Source: Streptomyces cinnamoneus (GTDB taxonomy: Bacteria > Actinomycetota > Actinomycetes > Streptomycetales > Streptomycetaceae). From it: 64,000 nucleotides of DNA. Shown piece after piece: positions 50,048-58,757 of this stretch. The notes under the pieces were generated by a model. It ran no database searches and was not told the DNA's origin. It saw nothing but the letters and a program-made list of their open reading frames with translations. Every line of letters begins with the position of its first letter. Position 1 is the stretch's first letter. The stretch spans positions 5,825,001-5,889,000 of the forward strand of contig NZ_PKFQ01000001.1 of NCBI RefSeq assembly GCF_002939475.1, given 5' to 3'. Position numbers and translations under genes: made by a program.

Positions 50048-51034
50048 TCAGCGAAGACGTGCTTCGGGGTGGTGGAGGCACCAGCCCTCCCAGGCCGAAG
50101 TGACCATGCTGCGAAGGTCGTGGGTGGCGCTCCAGCCCAGCTCCTCGGCGATCCGCTTCCCGGACGCCACGACACGCGCCGGATCACCCGGACGGCGTGG
50201 GCCGGTCTCGGCCGTCAGCCCCGGACGGCCGGTGACCTCGGCGATCAGGTCCGCCATCTCCCGGACGGACACCCCCTGGCCGGTGCCCACGTTCAGCGTC
50301 AGGTCCCCGGCGCCCGGCCGGCCGGCGAGGCGCCGGGCGGCGGCCAGGTGGGCCGTGGCCAGGTCCTCGATGTGGATGTAGTCACGGACGCAGGTGCCGT
50401 CGGGGGTGGCGTAGTCGGTGCCGAAGATCCGCGGGCGCTCGCCCCGGGTGACCCGGTCGAACATCATCGGGATGATGTTGAAGACACCGGTGTCGGCCAG
50501 CTCCGGCCGGGCCGCCCCCGCCACGTTGAAGTAGCGCAGACACGCCGTCGAGATGCCGTGCGCGGCGCCAGTGGCCCGCACGAGCCACTCGCCCGCCAGC
50601 TTCGTCTCGCCGTAGGGGTTGATCGGCAGACAGGGCGTGTCCTCGGTGACGAGGTCCACGTCGGGCATGCCGTAGACGGCCGCCGAGGAGGAGAAGACGA
50701 AGCTGCCGACACCGGCGGCCACCACCGCCTCCAGCAGCACGGTCAGCCCGTGCAGGTTCTCCCGGTAGTAGAGCAGGGGCTTCTCCACCGACTCCCCGAC
50801 CTGCTTCTTCGCGGCCAGGTGCACCACGCCCGTCACGTCCAGCTCGGCGAAGGCCCGGTCGAGCACCGCACGGTCCAGCACCGAGCCCCGCACGAGCGGC
50901 GTGCCCGCGGGCAGCCGGGCGGCCACACCCGAGGACAGGTCGTCCAGGACGGCCACCCGCTCCCCGGCCTCTGTCATCGCCCGCGCCACGTGCGCCCCGA
51001 TGTACCCCGCTCCGCCTGTGATCAGCCACGTCAT
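50048..51034 (-). CDS. galE: UDP-glucose 4-epimerase
   Basis: The 328-residue extended SDR has GGAGYIG (7-13), the Ser-x-Tyr-x-Lys catalytic set (SSSAAVYG and YGETK), and GTDYATPDGTCVRDYIHIEDL typical of GalE. It interconverts UDP-glucose and UDP-galactose. It diverges from the phosphatidyltransferase operon with 267 bp between, and may supply UDP-galactose for the GT2 enzyme of that operon; this is inference. Confidence 0.93.
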   Translation of the reverse strand: MTWLITGGAGYIGAHVARAMTEAGERVAVLDDLSSGVAARLPAGTPLVRGSVLDRAVLDRAFAELDVTGVVHLAAKKQVGESVEKPLLYYRENLHGLTVLLEAVVAAGVGSFVFSSSAAVYGMPDVDLVTEDTPCLPINPYGETKLAGEWLVRATGAAHGISTACLRYFNVAGAARPELADTGVFNIIPMMFDRVTRGERPRIFGTDYATPDGTCVRDYIHIEDLATAHLAAARRLAGRPGAGDLTLNVGTGQGVSVREMADLIAEVTGRPGLTAETGPRRPGDPARVVASGKRIAEELGWSATHDLRSMVTSAWEGWCLHHPEARLR

Positions 51035-51301
51035 GACGGCACCCTAATCCAGCCGGACGGCCGGGAATCCCCGCCCGCGCCCCGGGAACCGTACGGCTTC
51101 GCCGTGCGTCTGGTCAGTGACGGGGCGCCCGGGCGCGCGTACCGGTGCACGTGCGGTGAACGGCGCCTTCCAGTGATCCGATAGCCTCTGCCGACGTGCC
51201 GCACGCCGCCCCCCGGCCCGGGGCCCGGCGCGGCACGCCCGCTGCCCGGTCACTTCGCGTACCCGCGGCGGCCACGTCAGCTTCCAAGGGAGTGAGTTCG
51301 T

Positions 51302-53083
51302 CTGTCGACCGCCATCCTCACCGGTACGCCGCCCGCCGGCTCCGCCCTGGAGGGCGAGCTGCGGTCCCTGGGCTTCACCGTGCGCACCGCCACCGGTGCC
51401 GACGGCGCCGCGACGGCCCTGGCCGCCGTGCCGGCCGCCGAGCGGGTCGCGCTCGTCGACCCCCGCTTCGTGGGCCACACGCACGCGCTCCGGCTGGCGC
51501 TCACCGACCCCCGCTTCCCCGCCGGCGCCGTGCCGGGCGCGCTCACCGCGCAGCCGGAGGCGCGCGGCGCCCTGACGCGCGCGCTGGAGGCGGCCGGCAC
51601 CGCCGAGCCGGACACCGTCGGCGCCCGCCTGGAGGCCGAGGGCGTCGCCGTGCACCGGCCCGAGCTCGGCGTGCTCGTCGCCGCCGTGCCCGAGGACGAG
51701 GCCACCCGCGCCAAGACCCGGGCCGAGGTCGAGGCCGTCGACGACGAGGCCGTGCGGCTGCGCAGCGCCGTGAAGTCCCGCGACGGGTTCTTCACCACCT
51801 TCTTCATCAGCCCGTACTCCCGCTACGTCGCCCGTTGGTGCGCACGCCGGGGGCTGACCCCCAACCAGGTGACCACCGCCTCGCTGCTGACGGCGCTCGT
51901 CGCGGCCGGCTGCGCGGCCACCGGCACCCGGCCGGGCTTCGTCGCGGCCGGGGTGCTGCTGATCGCGTCGTTCGTGCTCGACTGCACCGACGGCCAGCTC
52001 GCCCGCTACTCCCTTCAGTACTCCACGCTGGGCGCCTGGCTCGACGCCACCTTCGACCGCGCCAAGGAATACGCCTACTACGCGGGCCTGGCGCTCGGCG
52101 CCGCCCGCGGCGGGGACGACGTGTGGGCGCTCGCCCTCGGCGCGATGGTCCTCCAGACCTGCCGGCACGTCGTCGACTTCGCCTTCACCGAGGCCAACCA
52201 CGACGCCAGCGCCAACACGAGCCCCACCGCCGCCCTCTCCGACAAGCTGGACAGCGTCGGCTGGACGGTCTGGGCCCGCCGCATGATCGTGCTGCCCATC
52301 GGCGAGCGCTGGGCCCTGATCGCGGTCCTCACCGCCCTCACCACGCCCCGCGTCGTCTTCACGGTGCTGCTGATCGGCTGCGCGTTCGCCGCCTGCTACA
52401 CCACCGCGGGCCGCGTGCTGCGCTCGCTGACCCGCAAGGCCAAGCGCACCGACCGCGCCGCCCAGGCGCTGGCGGACCTCGCCGACTCCGGCCCGCTCGC
52501 CGAGCTCGCGGCCGGCAGCGTCGGCCGCACGGTGCCCGCCACGGCCTACAGCGCGCCCTTCTGGGCGCTGCTGGCGACGGCCTCGCTGCTCGTCGGTCCG
52601 CTCTTCGCCGGCAACGCCGGCACCTGGCGGGCCGTCCTGCAGGCCCTGGTCTACGCCGTCTTCGCGGGCGTCGCCGTGGCGCAGCCCCTCAAGGGCCCCC
52701 TCGACTGGCTCGTCCCGCCGGTGTTCCGCGCCGCCGAATACGGGATCATCCTGGTGCTCGCGGCGAAATCCGGCGTCTCCGGCGCCCTTCCTGCGGCTTT
52801 CGGCCTGGTGGCCGCGGTCGCCTACCATCACTACGACACGGTCTACCGCATCCGTGGCGGTACCGGCGCGCCCCCGCAGTGGCTGGTGCGCGCGATCGGG
52901 GGACACGAGGGACGGGTCCTGGCGGTCACGGCCGCCGCCGCCCTGTGGCACGGTCAAGGCTTCACCATCGCGCTGACGGTCCTCGCGACCGCCCTCGCGC
53001 TCGTGGTGCTCGGCGAGAGCATCCGGTTCTGGGTGTCCTCCGGGGCGCCCGCAGTACACGACGAAACAGGAGAACCCGCATGA
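51302..53083 (+). CDS. CDP-alcohol phosphatidyltransferase with extra N-terminal domain (DUF5941-type)
   Basis: The protein has a soluble N-terminal part of about 150 residues and then a CDP-alcohol phosphatidyltransferase domain with FVLDCTDGQLARYSLQYSTL and LGAWLDATFDR. This keeps all four Asp of the DxxDGxxAR-x8-GxxxDxxxD signature. Several more membrane helices follow. Such enzymes swap CMP of a CDP-alcohol for another alcohol phosphate. Family similarity, as I remember it, begins at STAILTG, which here is preceded by CTG, 9 nt after AAGGGAG; the first ordinary start is GTG at 51380. I give the CTG start (593 residues). It heads a seven-gene operon and overlaps the next start by 4 bp. Confidence 0.85.
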   Translation: MSTAILTGTPPAGSALEGELRSLGFTVRTATGADGAATALAAVPAAERVALVDPRFVGHTHALRLALTDPRFPAGAVPGALTAQPEARGALTRALEAAGTAEPDTVGARLEAEGVAVHRPELGVLVAAVPEDEATRAKTRAEVEAVDDEAVRLRSAVKSRDGFFTTFFISPYSRYVARWCARRGLTPNQVTTASLLTALVAAGCAATGTRPGFVAAGVLLIASFVLDCTDGQLARYSLQYSTLGAWLDATFDRAKEYAYYAGLALGAARGGDDVWALALGAMVLQTCRHVVDFAFTEANHDASANTSPTAALSDKLDSVGWTVWARRMIVLPIGERWALIAVLTALTTPRVVFTVLLIGCAFAACYTTAGRVLRSLTRKAKRTDRAAQALADLADSGPLAELAAGSVGRTVPATAYSAPFWALLATASLLVGPLFAGNAGTWRAVLQALVYAVFAGVAVAQPLKGPLDWLVPPVFRAAEYGIILVLAAKSGVSGALPAAFGLVAAVAYHHYDTVYRIRGGTGAPPQWLVRAIGGHEGRVLAVTAAAALWHGQGFTIALTVLATALALVVLGESIRFWVSSGAPAVHDETGEPA

Positions 53084-53832
53084 TCGGCCTCGTGCTGGCC
53101 GCCGGCGCCGGACGGCGTCTGCGCCCCTACACCGACACCCTGCCCAAGGCCCTGGTGCCGGTGGGCCCCGAGGGCGACGAGGAGTCGATCACCGTCCTCG
53201 ACCTCACCCTCGGCAACTTCGCCGAGGTCGGCCTGACCGAGGTCGCCATCGTCGTCGGCTACCGCAAGGAGGCCGTCTACGCCCGCAAGGAGGCGCTGGA
53301 GGCCAAGTACGGCCTCAAGCTCACCCTGATCGACAACGACAAGGCCGAGGAGTGGAACAACGCCTACTCCCTGTGGTGCGCCCGTGACGTCCTGGGCCGC
53401 GGTGTGATCCTCGCCAACGGCGACACCGTCCACCCGGTCTCCGTCGAGAAGACCCTGCTGGCCGCCCGCGGCCAGGGCCAGAAGATCATCCTCGCCCTGG
53501 ACACGGTCAAGAGCCTCGCCGACGAGGAGATGAAGGTCGTCGTGGACGCCGAGAAGGGCGTCCAGAAGATCACCAAGCTGATGGAGCCCGCCGAGGCCAC
53601 CGGCGAGTACATCGGCGTCACCCTCATCGAGGCCGAGGCCGGCGAGGAGCTCGCCGACGCGCTCAAGACCACCTTCGAGCGCGACCCCGACCTCTACTAC
53701 GAGGACGGCTACCAGGAGCTCGTCAACCGCGGCTTCAAGATCGACGTGGCGCCCATCGGCGACGTCCAGTGGGTCGAGATCGACAACCACGACGACCTCG
53801 CCAAGGGCCGGGGGATCGCGTGCCAGTACTGA
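53080..53832 (+). CDS. Sugar/polyol-phosphate nucleotidyltransferase
   Basis: The 250-residue protein starts MIGLVLAAGAGRRLRPYTDT and continues with LPKALVPV. This is the nucleotidyltransferase signature, with GxGxRLxPxT and the catalytic Lys. NGDTVHP carries the metal-binding Asp. It resembles phosphocholine or inositol-1-phosphate cytidylyltransferases, so it probably makes a CDP- (or UDP-) activated alcohol. The two phosphatidyltransferase-like neighbours use CDP-alcohols. ATGA overlap with the previous gene. Confidence 0.88.
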   Translation: MIGLVLAAGAGRRLRPYTDTLPKALVPVGPEGDEESITVLDLTLGNFAEVGLTEVAIVVGYRKEAVYARKEALEAKYGLKLTLIDNDKAEEWNNAYSLWCARDVLGRGVILANGDTVHPVSVEKTLLAARGQGQKIILALDTVKSLADEEMKVVVDAEKGVQKITKLMEPAEATGEYIGVTLIEAEAGEELADALKTTFERDPDLYYEDGYQELVNRGFKIDVAPIGDVQWVEIDNHDDLAKGRGIACQY

Positions 53833-54881
53833 CGAGGCTCATCCCCTCGCCGGTCGTCGTCGACATCCGTGCCGGAGCCCTGGACGATCTGGCGAGCGTC
53901 CTCGCCGACCAGCGGATCTCCAGCTCCGGCAAGCTGGCCATCGCCATCAGCGGCGGCTCCGGGGCGGTGCTGCGCGAGCGGCTCGCCCCGGCGCTGCCCG
54001 GCGCCACCTGGTACGAGGTCGGCGGCGGCACGCTGGACGACGCGATCAAGCTGGGCGACGCCATGAAGAAGGGGCACTACGACGCGGTCGTGGGCCTCGG
54101 CGGCGGCAAGATCATCGACTGTGCGAAGTACGCGGCGGCCCGGGTCGGCCTGCCGCTCGTGGCCGTCGCGACGAACCTGTCGCACGACGGTCTGTGCTCG
54201 CCGGTCGCCACCCTGGACAACGACGCGGGCCGCGGCTCGTACGGGGTGCCGAACCCGATCGCCGTGGTCATCGACCTCGACGTGATCCGCGAGGCCCCCG
54301 TCCGCTTCGTCCGCTCCGGCATCGGCGACGCGATCTCCAACATCTCCTCCGTCGCGGACTGGGAGCTCGCCCACCGCGAGACGGGCGAGGCGATCGACGG
54401 ACTGGCCGCCGCCATGGCCCGCCAGGCCGGCGAGGCCGTGCTGCGCCACCCCGGCGGCGTCGGCGACGACAGCTTCCTCCAGGTGCTGGCCGAGGGCCTC
54501 GTGCTCACCGGCATCTCGATGTCCGTCGCCGGTGACAGCCGTCCGGCCTCCGGCGCCTGCCACGAGATCAACCACGCCTTCGACCTCCTCTACCCCAAGC
54601 GCGCCGCCAGCCACGGCGAGCAGTGCGGCCTCGGAGCGGCCTTCGCGATGCACCTGCGCGGTGCCCGCGAGGAGTCCGCGCTGATGGTCGAGGTGCTGCG
54701 CCGGCACGGCCTGCCCGTGCTGCCGGGCGAGATCGGCTTCACGGACGAGGAGTTCGTGAAGGCGGTGGAGTTCGCGCCGCAGACCCGCCCCGGGCGGTAC
54801 ACCATCCTGGAGCACCTCGCGCTCTCCACCGACCAGATCAGGGACGCATACGCCGACTATGCCAAAACCGTCCGTCGCTGA
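53820..54881 (+). CDS. sn-Glycerol-1-phosphate dehydrogenase-like enzyme
   Basis: The 353-residue iron/zinc-dependent alcohol dehydrogenase-fold protein has the NAD segment GGGKIIDCAKYAA (94-106) and the G1PDH pattern ATNLSHDGLCSPVATL (117-132). Metal ligands fit Asp170 (GIGDAISN), His248 (RPASGACHEINHA) and His265 (ASHGEQCG). It therefore resembles archaeal EgsA and Bacillus AraM, which reduce dihydroxyacetone phosphate to sn-glycerol-1-phosphate. The GTG start sits 13 bp inside the preceding gene. Next to a cytidylyltransferase and phosphatidyltransferases it probably supplies a polyol-phosphate precursor. Substrate specificity is unproven. Confidence 0.82.
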   Translation: MPVLTRLIPSPVVVDIRAGALDDLASVLADQRISSSGKLAIAISGGSGAVLRERLAPALPGATWYEVGGGTLDDAIKLGDAMKKGHYDAVVGLGGGKIIDCAKYAAARVGLPLVAVATNLSHDGLCSPVATLDNDAGRGSYGVPNPIAVVIDLDVIREAPVRFVRSGIGDAISNISSVADWELAHRETGEAIDGLAAAMARQAGEAVLRHPGGVGDDSFLQVLAEGLVLTGISMSVAGDSRPASGACHEINHAFDLLYPKRAASHGEQCGLGAAFAMHLRGAREESALMVEVLRRHGLPVLPGEIGFTDEEFVKAVEFAPQTRPGRYTILEHLALSTDQIRDAYADYAKTVRR

Positions 54882-55638
54882 GCTGCGCCCGGTCGTCCAC
54901 CCCGCGGGGGTGAAGGACCGGCGCAGCGGTGAGCACTGGGCGGGCCGCCTGTACATGCGGGAGATCTCGCTGCGGGTGGACCGTCACCTGGTGAACACCA
55001 GGGTCACGCCCAACCAGCTCACCTACCTGATGACCGTCGCGGGCGTCCTCGCGGCCCCGGCCCTGCTGGTGCCGGGGATCACGGGCGCCGTGCTCGGCGT
55101 GGTCATGGTCCAGCTCTACCTGCTGCTGGACTGTGTCGACGGCGAGATCGCCCGCTGGAAGAAGCAGTACTCGAATTCCGGGGTGTACCTGGACCGGGTC
55201 GGCGCCTACCTGTGCGACGCCGCGGTCCTGGTCGGCCTGGGCCTGCGCGCCGCCGACCTGTGGGGCGGCGGCCGGATCGACTGGCTGTGGGCCTTCCTCG
55301 GCACCCTCGCCGCGCTCGGCGCCGTCCTGATCAAGGCCGAGACCGACCTCGTCGGCGTCGCCCGCCACCAGGCCGGCCTGCCGCCGGTCAAGGAGGCCGC
55401 GTCCGAGCCCCGTTCCTCCGGCGTGGCGCTGGCCCGCAAGGCCGCCGCCGCGCTGAAGTTCCACCGGCTGATCCTCGGGATCGAGGCGTCCCTGCTGATC
55501 CTGGTCCTCGCGATCGTGGACACGGCCCGGGGCGACCTGTTCTTCACCCGGCTCGGCACCGCGGTCCTCGCCGGCATCGCCGTCCTGCAGACCCTTCTGC
55601 ACCTGGTGTCCATCCTCGCGTCGAGCAGGCTGCGATGA
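54859..55638 (+). CDS. CDP-alcohol phosphatidyltransferase-like protein with altered active site
   Basis: The 259-residue membrane protein has VTPNQLTYLM and DCVDGEIARWKKQYSN in the first part of the signature (Asp91, Asp94). In the final part, SGVYLDRVGAYLCD, Asp112 is kept but the fourth, catalytic Asp is Ala116. Five to six hydrophobic helices follow. It may be inactive, have changed chemistry or pair with the first phosphatidyltransferase. The ATG lies 23 bp inside the dehydrogenase gene. Overlaps like this run through the operon. Confidence 0.8.
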   Translation: MPKPSVAELRPVVHPAGVKDRRSGEHWAGRLYMREISLRVDRHLVNTRVTPNQLTYLMTVAGVLAAPALLVPGITGAVLGVVMVQLYLLLDCVDGEIARWKKQYSNSGVYLDRVGAYLCDAAVLVGLGLRAADLWGGGRIDWLWAFLGTLAALGAVLIKAETDLVGVARHQAGLPPVKEAASEPRSSGVALARKAAAALKFHRLILGIEASLLILVLAIVDTARGDLFFTRLGTAVLAGIAVLQTLLHLVSILASSRLR

Positions 55639-56531
55639 CGGGCCCGGGCATGAAGGTCGGCGCGGTCGTCCTCACCATGGGCAACCGCCCCGAGGAGCTG
55701 CGCGCCCTGCTGGAGTCGGTGGCCAAGCAGACCGGCGAGGCGATCGAGGTGGTGGTGGTCGGCAACGGCTCGCCGCTGCCGGAGATCAGCGTCCCCGGCC
55801 TGGCCGTGCGGACCGTCGAGCTGTCGGAGAACGTGGGCATCCCGGCCGGCCGCAACGTCGGCATCGAGGCCTTCGGGCCGGCCGGCCGCGACGTCGACGT
55901 CCTGCTCTTCCTCGACGACGACGGCCTGCTGCCGGGCCAGGACACGGCCCAGCTGTGCCGGGAGGCGTTCGCCGCGGATCCCGAGCTCGGCATCATCAGC
56001 TTCCGTATCGCCGACCCCGACACAGGTGAGACCCAGCGTCGTCACGTGCCGCGCCTGCGGGCCTCCGACCCGATGCGCTCCTCGCGCGTGACCACCTTCC
56101 TCGGTGGCGCCAACGCGGCCCGCACCAGGGTCTTCGCCGACGTCGGCGGGCTGCCGGACGAGTTCTTCTACGCGCACGAGGAGACCGACCTCGCCTGGCG
56201 GGCGCTCGACGCGGGCTGGATGATCGACTACCGGGCGGACATGGTGCTGCACCATCCGACCACCGCTCCCAGCCGCCATGCCGTCTACCACCGCATGGTG
56301 GCCCGCAACCGCGTCTGGCTGGCGCGCCGCAACCTGCCCGCCCCGCTGGTCCCGGTCTACGTCGGCGTCTGGCTGCTGCTGACCCTGGCCCGCCGCCCCT
56401 CCCTGCCCGCGCTGCGGGCCTGGTTCGGCGGTTTCCGGGAGGGCTGGACGACTCCCTGCGGTCCGCGCCGGCCCATGAAGTGGCGTACCGTGTGGCGCCT
56501 GACCCGACTGGGTCGACCGCCCGTGATCTGA
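55635..56531 (+). CDS. Glycosyltransferase family 2 protein
   Basis: The 298-residue protein has the GT-A pattern KVGAVVLTMGNRPEELRALL, VVVVGNGS, LSENVGIPAGRNVGI and the DDD motif LLFLDDDGLLP. Next come FLGGANAARTRVF and DEFFYAHEETDLAWRA, with the ED/EE catalytic context. It resembles rhamnosyl- or galactofuranosyl-type GT2 enzymes but the sugar is unknown. ATGA overlap with the previous gene. It probably glycosylates the operon product before export. Confidence 0.9.
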   Translation: MTGPGMKVGAVVLTMGNRPEELRALLESVAKQTGEAIEVVVVGNGSPLPEISVPGLAVRTVELSENVGIPAGRNVGIEAFGPAGRDVDVLLFLDDDGLLPGQDTAQLCREAFAADPELGIISFRIADPDTGETQRRHVPRLRASDPMRSSRVTTFLGGANAARTRVFADVGGLPDEFFYAHEETDLAWRALDAGWMIDYRADMVLHHPTTAPSRHAVYHRMVARNRVWLARRNLPAPLVPVYVGVWLLLTLARRPSLPALRAWFGGFREGWTTPCGPRRPMKWRTVWRLTRLGRPPVI

Positions 56532-56600
56532 CAAGCTCGTGTCTGAGAGCACCGGGCGCGTGCCGGGGCCCCGCCCCGGCAGCGCACCTTGAGGACGAAA

Positions 56601-57545
56601 GTGTCAACTGTGAGCGAGACAACGCACGACAGTGCGGTCGCCATGAGTGCCCCGCCATCCCCCGACGACGGACTGTCCGCCGCGGAGCTGGCCAAGAAGT
56701 ACGGCCTCGCGGTGAGCGGCGCCCGGCCGAGCCTGCCGGACTACGCGCGGCAGCTGTGGGACCGGCGGCACTTCATCATCGCCTTCTCCCGGGCGAAGAT
56801 GACGGCGCAGTACAGCCAGGCCAAGCTGGGCCAGGTCTGGCAGGTGGCCACGCCGCTGCTCAACGCCTCGGTGTACTTCCTGATCTTCGGCGTCCTGATG
56901 CAGCAGGGCAAGGACATGGGGATCGGCACCTACATCCCCTTCCTGGTGACCGGTGTCTTCGTCTTCACCTTCACCCAGAGCTCGGCCATGGCGGGCGTGC
57001 GCTCGATCGCCGGCAACCTGGGGCTGGTGCGCGCCCTGCACTTCCCCCGGGCGGCTCTGCCGATCTCCTTCGCGATGCAGCAGCTCCAGCAGCTGCTGCT
57101 GTCGATGTGCGTGCTGTTCGTGTTCCTGGTCGGCTTCGGTCACATGCCGGCGCTGTCCTGGCTGCTGATCGTGCCGGTGCTGGTGTGCCAGTTCGTCTTC
57201 AACACCGGCCTGGCGATGATCCTCGCCCGGATGGGCAGCAAGACCCCGGACCTGGCCCAGCTGCTGCCGTTCCTCACCCGCACGTGGATGTACGCGTCCG
57301 GCGTGATGTACAACCTGACCGCGGCGCTGGAGAAGACGAAGGCCCCCGCGTGGGTCGTCGACGTCCTGGGGGCCAACCCCGCCGCCGTCTACATCGACCT
57401 GATGCGCTGGTCGCTGATCGACAACCACAGCCGGATCCACCTGCCGCCGCACGTCTGGGCGCTGGCGGTCGGCTGGGCGCTGGTCGTCGGCGTCGGCGGC
57501 TTCGTGTACTTCTGGAAGGCTGAGGAGCAGTACGGCCGTGGCTGA
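56601..57545 (+). CDS. ABC-2 type exporter permease (TagG/Wzm-like)
   Basis: The 314-residue protein has a soluble N-terminal stretch of about 60 residues and then six transmembrane helices of the ABC-2 family: SRAKMTAQYSQAKLGQVWQV, YFLIFGVLMQQG, VFVFTFTQSSAMAGVRSI, LPFLTRTWMYASGVMYNL. These permeases export teichoic acid or O-antigen-like glycans. GTG is chosen after GAGGACGAAA; a TTG 12 bp earlier is possible. It pairs with the next gene, which overlaps by 8 bp. Confidence 0.9.
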   Translation: MSTVSETTHDSAVAMSAPPSPDDGLSAAELAKKYGLAVSGARPSLPDYARQLWDRRHFIIAFSRAKMTAQYSQAKLGQVWQVATPLLNASVYFLIFGVLMQQGKDMGIGTYIPFLVTGVFVFTFTQSSAMAGVRSIAGNLGLVRALHFPRAALPISFAMQQLQQLLLSMCVLFVFLVGFGHMPALSWLLIVPVLVCQFVFNTGLAMILARMGSKTPDLAQLLPFLTRTWMYASGVMYNLTAALEKTKAPAWVVDVLGANPAAVYIDLMRWSLIDNHSRIHLPPHVWALAVGWALVVGVGGFVYFWKAEEQYGRG

Positions 57546-58329
57546 TCAGAACTCCGCGTCGAAGGCGTCCGAGCGGGTCCCCACCGTCATCGCGGACGAC
57601 GTCCACATCGTCTACCGCGTCTACGGCGGCAACACCGGCCGCGGCAGCGCGACCGCCGCCCTGAACCGGATCATCAAGCGCAAGCCCGGGGCGGGGGTGC
57701 GCGAGGTGCACGCCGTCAAGGGTGTGAGCTTCACCGCGTACCGGGGTCAGGCCATCGGCCTGATCGGCTCCAACGGCTCCGGCAAGTCGACCCTCCTCAA
57801 GGCGGTCGCCGGGCTGCTGCCCACCGAGCGCGGCAAGATCTACACCGACGGCCAGCCCTCGCTGCTGGGCGTCAACGCGGCCATGATGAACGACCTCACG
57901 GGCGAGAAGAACGTGATGCTCGGCGGTCTGGCCATGGGCATGTCCCGGGAGCAGATCAAGGAGCGCTACCAGGGCATCGTCGACTTCTCCGGCATCAACG
58001 AGAAGGGCGACTTCATCACGCTGCCCATGCGGACGTATTCCTCCGGCATGGCGGCCCGCCTGCGCTTCTCCATCGCCGCGGCCAAGGACCACGACGTGCT
58101 GATGATCGACGAGGCGCTGGCCACCGGTGACCGGTCGTTCCAGAAGCGCTCGGAGGAACGCATCCGCGAGCTGCGCAAGGAGGCCGGCACGGTCTTCCTG
58201 GTCAGCCACAACAACAGGTCGATCCGGGACACCTGCGACCGCGTGCTGTGGCTGGAGCGCGGCGAGCTGCTCATGGACGGGCCGACCGACGAGGTGGTCC
58301 GGGCCTATGAGAAGGAGACGGCCCGCTAG
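57538..58329 (+). CDS. ABC-2 type exporter ATPase (TagH/Wzt-like)
   Basis: The 263-residue ATPase has Walker A IGSNGSGKS, Q loop and LTGEKNVMLGGLAMGMSREQ, signature MRTYSSGMAARL and Walker B VLMIDEALATGD. The YSSGM signature and MIDEALATGD are typical of polysaccharide/teichoic acid exporter ATPases (TagH, Wzt, RfbB). It has no extra C-terminal glycan-binding domain. It is the last gene of the operon and is followed by tandem terminators. Confidence 0.93.
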   Translation: MADQNSASKASERVPTVIADDVHIVYRVYGGNTGRGSATAALNRIIKRKPGAGVREVHAVKGVSFTAYRGQAIGLIGSNGSGKSTLLKAVAGLLPTERGKIYTDGQPSLLGVNAAMMNDLTGEKNVMLGGLAMGMSREQIKERYQGIVDFSGINEKGDFITLPMRTYSSGMAARLRFSIAAAKDHDVLMIDEALATGDRSFQKRSEERIRELRKEAGTVFLVSHNNRSIRDTCDRVLWLERGELLMDGPTDEVVRAYEKETAR

Positions 58330-58757
58330 CGGTCCGCTTCCCGCTCGCTCCCGGGGCCCAAGGGCCCCGGGCCGAGAAGGCCCCCGGGGCGTGCGCCCAG
58401 GGGGCCTTGACCTATCCGTGACGACCAACTGGCTTATTAGCAGGGTTGATTCACCGCGTGCGTGGCATTGTATGGATCAAGCACGTACCCCGGCGGGCGT
58501 CGGACATTTGTACGGCGTACCCTGTAGCGTGCTCTTTTGTGGTTGTTTGCGGTGGGGCATGGTGACCTGGGCGCCCCCCGACGGCGGGGTGGCGCGAGGG
58601 GCGGCTCAAGGGGGAGCCCAAGGCGGCGCCGCTGTGCGGCGTGTCCGAAATAGGATGTTCTGGGTCGGCAGTGTAGAACGGGAGATGTGACGGCAATGGG
58701 TACGGGAACTCTCCAGATCAGAGACGCGTACGCCGTCCCCGGTCCGGGCAGCCCGCG
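58330..58757. promoter_or_regulatory. Intergenic region before the hopanoid operon
   Basis: This 428-bp gap begins with tandem terminators of the exporter operon (58350-58408). A candidate promoter follows: CGGACA (58501-58506), 18 bp, TAGCGT (58525-58530), with an 11-bp palindrome GTACG-G-CGTAC (58510-58520) in the spacer. The remaining leader is G-rich and holds a 21-codon reading frame at 58696 that ends on the hpnC start. I see no other gene. Confidence 0.55.
58350..58408 (+). terminator. Tandem terminators of the exporter operon
   Basis: First stem: CCCGGGGCCC-AA-GGGCCCCGGG (58350-58371), a 10-bp perfect stem. Second: AAGGCCCCC...GGGGGCCTT (58377-58408), with an inner GGGC/GCCC pair. 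They begin 21 bp after the ATPase stop. The second ends in TT without a longer T run. Confidence 0.85.
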
